A stretch of DNA of 64,000 nucleotides from NCBI GenBank assembly GCA_000320545.1, contig ADNK01002290.1:1-64000 (forward strand), read 5' to 3'. A model generated the notes under the pieces. The model saw only the letters and a program-made list of their open reading frames with translations. It did not search any database and had not been told where the DNA came from. Positions 1-11,000 of the stretch are shown here, one piece after another. The translations under genes were made by a program, and so were the position numbers. This DNA is from Bigelowiella natans CCMP2755. Taxonomy: Eukaryota > Cercozoa > Chlorarachniophyceae. Each line of letters begins with the position of its first letter. Position 1 is the first letter of the stretch.

Positions 1-152
1 CCCTAACCCTAACCCTAACCCTAACCCTACCCTAACCCTAACCCTAACCCTAACCCTAACCCTAACCCTAACCCTAACCCTAACCCTAACCCTAACCCTA
101 ACCCTAACCCTAACCCTAACCCTAACCCTAACCCTAACCCTAACCCTAACCC
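1..152. repeat. Telomere, (CCCTAA)n
   Basis: The window opens with about 25 near-perfect tandem CCCTAA units, the C-strand of a TTAGGG telomere. One unit near position 30 is short by a base. This places the window at a left chromosome end. TTAGGG telomeres occur in animals, fungi, many stramenopiles, haptophytes and rhizarians, so they do not identify the lineage. Confidence 0.97.
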
Positions 153-760
153 TGACCCCTGACCCCCAAATCTGACCCCTGATCCCCAACCCTGACCCCC
201 AACCCCCAACCCTGACCCCGAACCCCCAACCCCGGCCCCTGCTTTTGTCTTTGTCGCAGTCCTGACTTTTGCCGTGACTTCGACCGTGGTCCTGACCCTT
301 GTCGCGGTCCTCACTTTGGCCGTGATTTTGACTCTGATCCTGATTCTTGTTGCAGCTCTGACTTTGGCGCTGGTTTCGTTCCTGAAACTGGTCCTCACTT
401 GTTTTCCTCGTTTCACCTCTGGCCCCAATGCTGATCCTGGTGCTCATCCCAACCCTCACCCAAACCCTGGTCCAAACTCCTCACCAAAAACCGTGACTCT
501 GACCCTCATCCCAGCCCTGACCCAAAACCCCTGCCACTTTCCGTGACTTTGGTCCTCACTTTTGCCCTGAAAAAAACCCTGGTCGGTTTTTGCGACCAGT
601 TTTCCTCACTTCCGTGACTTTGGTCCTCACTTTTGCCCTGAAAAAAACCCTGGTCGATTTTTGTGACCAGTTTCCCTCACTTTGACCCTCGTTTCGACCG
701 TCACTTTGGTTGTCACTTTGGTCGTGGCCCAGGAGAAAACCCTGACTCCATTTTTTCTGG
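153..760. repeat. Degenerate telomere-derived subtelomeric repeat
   Basis: Directly after the perfect array come variants such as CCTGACCCC, CCCCAACCC, CCTGACTTT and CCGTGACTT. They become progressively less telomere-like over about 600 bp. The long Leu/Val or Leu/Gly-rich open frames here are translations of this repeat, not genes. Confidence 0.8.
541..682. repeat. Two tandem copies of a 71-bp unit
   Basis: The sequence from 541 to 611 is repeated from 612 to 682 with only a few mismatches. The unit begins CCGTGACTTTGG and contains CCCTGAAAAAAACCCTGGTC. A weaker relative of the AAAAACCCTGGTC core is visible near 1125. Confidence 0.9.
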
Positions 761-1829
761 ACTTGTGCTGCATGTCAGATGGCTCTTGATCAACAGCTCA
801 AAGGAACAGTTCCCTGCAACTCCTTCTGTGCTTGGAGCTGGTTGGAACCAAAGTGCATGAGGTTTTTCTTGTTGCATGGCACGCAGATGGCTCAATTTTG
901 GGCAATGAAAGTGGAATCATTCGAAAACTGGAACGAGATTGAACACATGACTTGCATTGCATCGATTTTGTGCACATGCGCGTTGCTCCTGGCCACGTGT
1001 GCGCACGTGTCATGGCCCCGCTCGTCACACAGCCCAATGTTGCACGGTTTGGGCAAGATGTGGTCTGACCCTGACCCTGACTTCGATCATGCCAAAATCT
1101 CAGCAAAGTCAAATTGCATTTGGAAAAACCCTGGTCAAATTTTTGCCATCAGTTTTGCTCACTTCGAACCTTGTTTCGACCGTCACTGCTGGGACCCTGG
1201 TCCTGAACAGATTCTCAAAGACGCACCCTGAACCCTTGCTCTTCGATTTGCCAAATCCGTTGCGTGGTGCCACAATGTTTGGAAACACGGAAGTTTCACA
1301 GAATTTTTTTGATGCAAAATTGCGATGCCAGCAGCGCATTGTTGTCAAAGATGGTTGGTTGCACGCTTTGCATGTCGTTCCATTGTTGGGTTTGGGTGTC
1401 AATGTGTTGAATGTTTGTGATGGCCAGTCATGAAGGCATTGCCTGTGTTTTTGTCATGCATCTTGCTTGTTCCAATGATTGACATGCTGCTTCACGTGCT
1501 AGCGGTGAACGGAATACAAATGCAAAATAACAACCAAACAAAAAAGAATTGTTTCAACAGCAGTGGACTGACTGTTGGATGGAAGTCTACCACAATGCAA
1601 AGAGGTTGAGTCTCTTCCTCATTTTCGACTTGTGAATTCGCTACAACATCATTTGTGTTTTAGCCACTGTTCAAGTTTGAACGGAGACAAAAGGTAGCAC
1701 TTTCTCTTGAATTTCAAAGACGCTCGCGAATTTTCTTGGTATGTCACCTGTGCATTTTCACACACCATCTTGCTAAGACACAATTTGTAGGTATCAACAT
1801 TTCGCCATCGCACGCCTCACTTTAGTCTC
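700..1829. other. Subtelomeric non-coding stretch
   Basis: The stretch is slightly GC-richer than the genes further in and is full of words such as GTTGCA, TGCATG and CACGTG. Several overlapping frames of 97-158 codons exist on both strands, but none shows a domain, biased codon use or splice pattern. The vocabulary resembles the 30.9-33.7 kb island. No gene is supported from about 1440 to 1829. Confidence 0.5.
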
Positions 1830-3645
1830 TTAATTGAAATTTTGCATGGGTACCGGTCGCGTAAGTTGGGGTTTTAATGCCGTGTAGATCGCGATCTCGT
1901 CCTCGTCCTCGTCGTCATCACTTCCTTTTTTTCCTTCAACCTCAACATTATTTTCATGCCCGTCATGCATTTCATTCTCAGCTGCTGCATCTCTTGGTGC
2001 AGCCATATTTGCATATATTGAAGGAGCCCGAAGAGTTGACATAGCATTTATGCTATTATCAGCATTTCTAGATTTATTCAATGGCAGGGACGAAACCCTT
2101 TTCCATGCTGCTGGAGTAACACTAGCAGTCATCGCCCCACTTGCCTTGTAACATCGTAAAATACATCGAGATAAACGAAATTAGTTAGAAATCACATGAA
2201 AAATGATGAGATTCCTTCTTCCCCTTCTCTTGTCTAGCTTGTCCCAAATGACCTCAACCTATTCTATTAGCAGTCCATTCACTATACTGCTTTACCGTCG
2301 TCTGAGTTGGTATAATGCTACGAGCTGAGGATTCCTCTCTTAGCCTCACACCATCATCAACACCACCGTTTTTTGTGTCGGTAAAACCCGACAAAGTCTT
2401 AATTGTAATATGGAGAGATAATAATAATGATGTGAGTGAGCAACAGGACTGGTGGCTTTGAAAACACTTATAGCTATGCTTTCACACACATCACCGACTC
2501 CCTCTCTCTCTCTCTATCTCTCTCACACAAATAGCCCAATGGCAATCTACTTTGTAGATAGATTCGCTATCTTCCTCTCCTTGCTCATGCTCTTTGTTAG
2601 TAGTAGTCCTCTTGGGGGGGTTCACAATCGATTCCTGAAGCATAAAGTATAATGTTGTTGTCAAGTAGTAGTAGCAGTAGTAGTAGTAGCAGTAGTAGTA
2701 GTAGTAGTAGTAGTAGTAATAGTTAGTAACAGCAGAGTAAGTGCACTGTTATGTACATGATAACCATTCTTCTCGTCCTACTATTTATTGTTGTTTGTTG
2801 CTGTTGATTAGTAAATAAAATAGATAGAATGCTCTGCTGACTCCGCAAGCTTCTGATCTCAACCAATATCATTACCTGGTATACATGTGGTTTGCTTTGT
2901 CTCTGTTTCGTCTCCACTACGTTCAAAGAATACAATGAAAAAAAAAAAAGGCATGAAAATGATTTAATATATCTTCTTGTGACCAAAATGATAACGTTCA
3001 CAAAACAAAATCGATTCGTCCACTTGCATTTTTTTAAAATTAAAATGCGAAGATTTGTTTACAAACATACAAACCCGTATGAAACAGTAAATCTTTAGAA
3101 TGGATGATGATGATGATGATGATGATGATAACCATGATTACAAATTAAATTGTCAATACCTAGGCCGCGACCACCAATTGCTACATACTCCTTATCATCT
3201 TCATCATCAACATTCTCAAATAGATTCAGGCATGACTCAGACGATTTTTTCTTGCTGAGAAACGGGGGACTCATCGGTTGTTTATTCTGTTGAATTATTT
3301 AAGAGGGTTTGGTGGTGTTAGATGACCAAGGATGATGATGAAGAGAAAACATGTTGTTTCCTAGCCGCCGTCTTACACTAAATCACTCACACCTATTTCT
3401 TCTATGTTAATATAAAACATTACTAGATGTGCATGGTGTTACAAAGAAGAGAAACTTTTGGTTGATATACCCGGCTGTGTTTCATTATCGTAATAATTAT
3501 TATTGTTATCATTATTATTGTGAATGCAACTTTGATAAAATCAAACCTTTTGTTTAGAACTGAGCACAGTTTTGCGACGAAGAAGAGCTTCTCTAGCCTG
3601 TAGTTCATGCAAAATGTTTTGTTTGTTGTATTATTCTAGGATTGG

Positions 3646-3699
<54 letters not shown>

Positions 3700-4065
3700 C
3701 ATTGCAGCTGCCTTTACCCCATATCGTGCTCTCATCAGTCAGAAAACAGGTATATCATCAGTAGTAGACTGAGATTTCATTTCCAACTACTACCACCACC
3801 ATAAATACTAGTAATGCATAAAGTCATCATCGTTTATTAGTATTGCTGCTATTGTATTGCACAACGATATAACCCTATCAAATATTAGTAATATGAATAA
3901 CTGATGACTGTGTATGATTGATTACTATCAACACTACATCATGAGCATCGTTACTGTCGATGATCGTAGTTCTGAATTTTTCTCATCATTTACTTGTTTG
4001 TCCTTTTGAAATTCAATATCTGAGAAACCTTTATCTAGACGGGGAACAGAAGCAACCTGATTTGA

Positions 4066-4097
<32 letters not shown>

Positions 4098-5529
4098 TGG
4101 TGATGATTATCATAATGCTTGTTTTGACGTTGATTATACTCATTCGCAGTGGAACCTCTTCCTAATCGCTACTACTCCTAATACAACTACAACTACAGCT
4201 ACTACTAGTACAACAACTACTACTACTACTACTACTACTACTACCTAATCGCTACTCCTACAACGACAACAACAACAACAACACAACAACACCTACTACT
4301 ACTACTACTGCTACTACTACTACTACTACTAGTACCCCCAAAGCTCTTGAGGGCAGCATAGCCCTGAAGTGACTGCCACTCACTGTGGGGCTACAACCAG
4401 CATCCCAAGGGTAATCTTCTATCTCAACTTTATTTCTTTAATTTGTAGTAGTAGTATTATTAGTATTAATATTATTATTAGTATTAGTAGTGTTGGTAGT
4501 AATAGCAGCAGATAAGTATCAGTTTTTAGGTAAAATCCAGTTAGTTGTCATTTTTTTTGGAAACTAACCTAAGTATCCATCAACGCTCATAATAAGTATC
4601 ATCACCATAATTATCTTAATCTACTATCGTCGTCGTATGGTAAAATTAACGACTTTTGATAATATTCGCGTGCTGCCTCCTGTAGAGCTTTCCTATTAAT
4701 ACTTTGTTGACTCTTGTGTTGTTTCACAGTCGAAGCGTCCAACATCATGTATACACTGTCTTCTTCCTGATAAATGTTTTGTATGGATAATGATTATGAT
4801 GATGATGATGATGATGATGTTCGCAAATGTGATTGGACTACTACACCATAAAACGTCACAAACCACGACGATCTAAAGGGTTTGATAATGATTATGATGA
4901 TGATAGAAATATCACTTAAATGTCTACTAACTACAATCAATCAGAGAAATATCATTTAATGGCATTAATTAGTAATATTTTCGATAGTATCAAGGGACAT
5001 CGATGTTGCTACTATTCTTATTGTTGTTGTCGTGGTGTTATGATCATCCCACCTTTTCCTCATTCCCATTGTCGTCGTCTTTGTCTTTTTTCTTATCATG
5101 CTCGTACCAGGGATCCAGAATGGATTCTTGGTACCAGAGTTCCGTGCACCCAGGATTTCGTAAAGTGTGGTCAAAATCACGTACCATGTCTCTCAATGTC
5201 GGGAAAAAACCCACGCATGGGCCATTCTACATTACGACAACGAACCAACCACAAAAAATGATATCGATCCCTTATTCAAAATATTCATTCATATTCTTCT
5301 CCTTCGTGTTTTGTCCTCCTCGTGGTGTAGAATATATTACATAATATCAGAATACGTATAATTTGTGAAATGCTTTCACTATTGATTATTATTTAGTATT
5401 GTGTTTGATTATTACCGTTTGTGGAATCCAGTAGAATCCTTTTGGACATCGCCAAACTGCAACGTGCTTCACCACGAGCATACCCGCTTTTGACTGATCA
5501 TTCAATAATAATAAACACATCAATTAAAG

Positions 5530-5561
<32 letters not shown>

Positions 5562-5678
5562 AAGAATAACCAATTTAAGTGCTGCAAAAAGAAGGAGAAA
5601 GGCCGTTATTATACTACATTTAACCTAGCATCTATACATATAAGTACACGCATATTGGGTAATAAAGGTTTATCACGA

Positions 5679-5713
<35 letters not shown>

Positions 5714-5954
5714 TAATTAATCTACTACTACTGTTGTATACTTACAACTCTGCCGTTGCACTGCTATTTATACTACTACCACTACCACTACTTTTACTAC
5801 TACAGCTACAAAATTCTTCGTATCAGTTGTAAGTAGCACTGAAATACGGTACTAGCATAGTTGAAGAATAAAAAAGAGAATAGACAGTTCCTAGCTTGCT
5901 TTTCTTCTAACGCAATAGATATAAATGCTGCAAACTCTGCTGCTGCTCACTTTC

Positions 5955-5988
<34 letters not shown>

Positions 5989-7039
5989 TTTTTCCATGAT
6001 GCGGCCAAGTGGTATCTACTCGTCGCAAGCCGAAAAATGTAATCCCCAATGCCCTCAAACCGATGCTCTCGTCCTTCATTAATATTGAAATTAAAAAGTG
6101 CAGGACGACGTATTACTATAGGACGATTCCAATCCAAGCAGATTAACATCCAACAAAATTAAATGCAACATCGTGTCTGTTGTATATGCGTATTATGTGT
6201 TTTATGTGGTGTATGGGGACTGGGAGGGCGAAGGAACAGGGAGAAAATAGGGTAAACGCTCAGGTAATCTTTCTATAAGTACTATCATTGAAACATTATC
6301 TCTACGAAAACGACAACAACATCCTTTCTAAAGTGATTACTACTCTGCTGCTAATATACGACGATTACCTTTCTTGCCTGCCCAATATGGCATCAAATTG
6401 CCTTTTTCATCGTATATACTCCTGGAGGTAGTACGCATTATTATCTGTCTGTCTATCACCAACGTTGTAGGTACCGTCAAAAAAATATGTAAACGAATAA
6501 TGATTGCGCATATGTAATGCATAATGATTAAATGGAAATAATATTTACAGTGCATGTATGCGGGGAACGATTAGTTATTGGCTTTATACAATATTCCATA
6601 TTTCTAATGCTTCCACTGCCGCCATTTGCACTATTGTAGTACTAATAGACCTACTCTGTGACTGTTTCCATAATGGTTGCGAAGGGACCCCACATGTTGA
6701 TAAAGCATCTGAAATCTTTAACATCTATGCAATTCACAGGTGTTCGAAGATCCACGCACTGGTCGACAATGCGCCTGAGATATTAGTGTGTGTTGCTAAA
6801 AATTCAAATGTATTTCATTTTTCCGTAGAAAAGAAAAATTTTCAATTCGAATACGAATGTGCTTGGTGTTCGAATTTCTCTAATATTTCTTCATAATGCG
6901 ATGCACGAGGACATTGATAATCCAAAGTTGGCATTTCCTGTAGAACAGATTTTCATGCCTACGTTTTTCTCTATCTATGTCTCTCTCTGTATATTATATA
7001 CATATATATATGTTTTTATATTATTTTCATGCCTCCTAC

Positions 7040-7079
<40 letters not shown>

Positions 7080-7745
7080 TGTATGTCCGTGTGTGTATGT
7101 ATCTGTGCTTGTATAGCCCGACCTGACAAGATTCAACGGCCAGCTTTTCCCGGAATTTTTCTTAAAATAATGCACAAGCATATTTGCCATTTCCTCGTTG
7201 GGAATTGAACTTCGTTCCTCCCCATTTAACTTGGTGGCAGCATTCCAAAATGTCCTTGCTTCCGTGTCAACATCCCAGACATCTTCGAAATCTAAAAATA
7301 TTGAGAACGCTCAAATGACATCATTTGCGATTCTGCAAAACTTACCTTTGTGAGAATTATTTGGCTTCAACCTTTTAAGTTCCTCAAAATTTGCTGGACG
7401 TCGAATGCCCTGTCGCATTTCGAGTGTAACTTCGGTGGCAGTTCTTGAACCACTGTGGAACACTACGCCATTGAACGTGGGTGAAGAAAACAGGAAGGCA
7501 GTCGTAGGGACTTTTTTTGTAAGGGTGGAGTGATAATATACTTGGTACGCATTCCGATCTTGCGACAACGACAGATTTTTTCCATTTACAAATAATTCGT
7601 TAATTATTATTCTTTTCACCCTTCGTGGAAGAAGACCTACGTTGCATGTGTACGACAGGCATAGACTGTGACATCGTAGCATGAGAGTGGATGTCACAGC
7701 AGCGGAGGAAGGAGACGTAGATCTAACAAAGATCAGAAAGATCAT
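1830..7745 (-). CDS. Unrecognised multi-exon protein with acidic Ser-rich C-terminus
   Basis: I do not recognise this family. Convincing minus-strand exons bounded by GT and AG run rightmost to leftmost. One lies at about 7345-7745 (includes NELFVNGKNLSLSQ and FNGVVFHSGSRTATEV), and one near 7130-7290 (FEDVWDVDTEARTFWNAA). Others lie near 6655-6775 (RIVDQCVDLRTPVNCIDV), 6395-6450, 5985-6149 (EHRFEGIGDYIFRLATSRYH), 5425-5510 (MLVVKHVAVWRCPKGFYW), 5110-5205 (DHTLRNPGCTELWYQESI) and 4628-4769. The last are near 3163-3295, 2298-2400 and 1830-2140. The C-terminal exon is rich in Ser, Ala and Asp/Glu and ends at a stop at 1830. Introns carry TAG, GAT and AT microsatellites. The start is uncertain, and the locus could be two genes. 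Confidence 0.45.
3648..3698. repeat. (AT)n microsatellite
   Basis: About 25 TA units lie inside an apparent intron of the minus-strand 1.8-7.7 kb gene. Similar AT runs lie at 5682-5710, 7038-7074, 15658-15686, 19240-19270, 44650-44681, 52997-53033, 54423-54450 and 63208-63240, all in introns or intergenic DNA. Confidence 0.95.
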
Positions 7746-8000
7746 TTTTGACCTATAGACTGGTAACCACGGGGATTCATATGGTAGTGAATCATTATGT
7801 TGTCAATTTTATGTTACGACAGCTGTAAGGCTGATCTACGAGAAGCTCCCTGTACAACGACAAACGGAAGCACTCGATCTTTGTCTATCTCCGCCCGCCC
7901 TTTGGTTGACGTGATACTTTATTCTTCTACTACGATTGCTAGAGGTGCCCATCAGACGAAGACGTAGTTTGTCAATCGCTACAGGGCATAAATAACCAGT
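7746..8000. promoter_or_regulatory. Short divergent promoter region
   Basis: About 255 bp separate the apparent 5' end of the minus-strand gene at 7745 from the RME-8-like start at 8001. Both genes must be served from here if the starts are right. No TATA box or other recognised element was identified. The function is inferred from the divergent layout only. Confidence 0.4.
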
Positions 8001-11000
8001 ATGGGAGGCAACAATTCGAAAGAGCAGAAGCTCTGTCGTGCGATTGAAAGGTCTAAAACATGATCCGCAATGTCATAAAATTAAGCCCGTACTTTTACAC
8101 AGGGTTGATTGGAAGAACTGGAAACTTCCATATGAGCAGATGGTCCAGGTATAGACTTATCATTGGAACTTTGAGCTGATATTTAAACTTTCATTTCATC
8201 CTATGGATTACAAGGGTGTCAAGATCGATTCCAAAGAGTTATGTAAAATCTCCACCAACAAGAAATTATGGCTCCTCCTTCGGGACGTTTCTGCAGAATT
8301 GAGTACCGATAAAGATGATTATGCTCTTCTCATGAAAGGAGCTATCATACTGCTTAGGTAATTGCATTTATATTATGATCAGAATCGATTACAGTGGTCA
8401 TCTGTTAAACATTTTTGATTCAGAACAAAGAAGTTCTACTCCGCAATCCAGACAAAGAATCTGCGAACACTTGATCCAATCTTTAAGGGCTGTTTAAGCA
8501 AACAAGCACATGTATCTGCTCTTTGAAGCCAAACTAGAGGATGCTGATATTTTCTCATTAGGTGGCAGCTGCCGCGTTAGAAGCGCTCGAAAATGTCGTT
8601 CAATACCAAGTTGAAGCAGGTCCAGCAAATATGCAGATGGCGTCTGTTACAAGAGTTCTAATGTAATATCCCACAGATGGAAACCGAAATAGAAAAACGC
8701 AGAAAAAGGGCAGATCAGAGTTCTTCAAGCAAGGAGGTCGTGGGCAAGAATGTGAGTTGAACGACAGAATGAGCTTAAATTACATTTGATAGGTTCAAAG
8801 ACTCTGATTGAATCTCTCAAATTGTATGGGAAATGGGCTGCAGAAAAGAGTAATTCTGGACAGGTGAACTAATATAGTTGACGAAATAACTTTTTCATCT
8901 ATTTGGAAAGTTATAATCGACAAGGTCGCATTTTGTTTCCAGTTCGAGGCCAAAGATGAGAAGAAAAAAAACACGGTCACAAGTTTGACACATTCTGTAT
9001 TCAGGGCCGCAGAGCTTTGTCTGAAGGTTCATATTTAATTCGATACAATTACGTTCTAAACAATTTGAAACGATTTTGGGCTGTATGAATTTGAAAGGTG
9101 GTTGGATTGCTCCTCTGTGAACCTAAGAATTCGACTAGTCTGAAGAGTGTTATAGAATTGAGGAAACTTTTGCAACCCCACGGGCCACTAATATTATCTC
9201 TTCTGAGGAATGCCAGCGTGGAGGTGGTTACTTTTTTAACCATTCATTTCATCTGTCCTCTTCGAATCTGGACTTGCTTATCACGATGTAGGTTCGAAGG
9301 CAAGCAATAAAAGTTACTTGTGGGATGATATTGACATCTAGTAACAAAGAAGCGCAAGCATTTCAAGGGACTGCATTGGTAAGAATAAAATTGTCCTCAA
9401 CTGATTCTTATGTAGAAATTCAATGCTGATGTACTCAATAATTTAGACTCAAGGCATAGTGCTATGGGTGCTCTATCTCTGCGTTGATCCAACGGATACT
9501 AATATCAAGCACACAAACTTCTTCGATAAAAATCTTTTAACCGACCTCCGGATCCTTTTTGGACTCCTTGCGGATCAAAACCAGAGCATTTCAAACCTTA
9601 TGAGGAAAATCCTACCTGGATCGCTCATCAGTCAAAAGACATATGTAATTCAGTCAATTTTCCAAAATTTGCGCAAAATCAGCAAAATCATCCAATCCTG
9701 ATAAAATTACTTCCACTTGGATAAATTGGTGTGTTGTCTATATATTTGTACTATCAATATTTGGCGGTGTTTGGACGAAAAAGATTTTATATGAGAAGAA
9801 GGCGGTGAAGGGTCCGGATGGTGTATTGCATAATGACATTGTGCTGACAGGGCATAAGAATCCCATCGCAGAAGTATTTAGTCTAGCTAGAGTACATATG
9901 TTAACCATATTGTCTGATTACTGATTTTTATCTAATGTCTGACCGGGCGTTTTCATGCGGATCTTGTCAGGATCTGGTGAGCACACTTACTTCCCGTCCT
10001 TTCGTCTTAGAAAAGTTGTGGAGAAGCACCTCACACTTGTGTTTATGATGCAGAGGAAAATTTATAAGTTTGATTTTCCGGCGAAACTATTGGAGGGCAT
10101 AAGCCCACAGTCAATTCGATGGGGCCGGTACGATAGAGGCGATCTTCAACAAAAAGCTACAGATTGGGATGTAACACAAATTTCTCTTTGTTTTCGAATG
10201 CTCGATAAGTTCACAACATATCTCTAGTTGGTTATGCGGGCTCTGAACGGGAACGCTGAAACAGCACGATTGATATGGAATTCGAAGTTCAAGTTGACCC
10301 TTATGGACAGTCTTCTTGAAGAAATCGAAGAATTCGACGAGCAGAAAAAGGTGCTGAAAAACAGCGCGTGGGAATGGGATGGCTTTGAAGTACTATATCC
10401 TCAATTGAGGGACGAATATGAAGTTGGCGGGTAATCACTTGAATCTTGAATTAATATGAAAACTCGGCTCACTTTTCTTATTTTAGGTTCTATCTCAGAC
10501 TCCTATTAAAAGATTTAGAGGGGAAAAATGAAGTGAAGCTTAACCCGAATTCCGAAGTAGTCCCTTTGATGGAGAAACTGTTCATAAAAGCAACTGTGGA
10601 ACTCGGTCGAGAGGAACGTTTGGCTTTGGTCAAAACGATGTCGCTTATATATCAACAGTTTCCAGATAAATTTGCTAATTGGGCCCAGGTTCCCTATCTT
10701 GTGTCCTTGATGCAACAACAGCATGATCCAGTAATGAGAGATTTGGTCGTCACCTTCCTCAAGCAAGTCTTGTCCACCGGTGCAAATGTGCGCACTTTCG
10801 TAGATTCCAATGGGATCCAAACCTTAGTCAAGAATCTAGTCGCTGTTCACGCTTCAGAAAGTGAAAAGTCAGCCACGACACCCGAGAAACTGGTGGCAAA
10901 AGAAAGAAAAATAGAGAGAAAGGACTTTTTTGGTCAGGTCGCAGAAGAATTATCAACCAAGACTCTGAGCGTGAATCAACTCGCATCCGAAGCGTTGAAT

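Noticed and set aside
27-546. Open frames of 90-133 codons rich in Leu-Gly or Leu-Val near the telomere
   Set aside because: They are translations of the telomere repeat and its degenerate derivatives. A six-base repeat without stops gives dipeptide runs in several frames.
779-1433. Overlapping frames of 150 and 158 codons in the subtelomere
   Set aside because: Competing frames are open on both strands, with no domain, no start context and no splice pattern. They are expected in GC-richer DNA.
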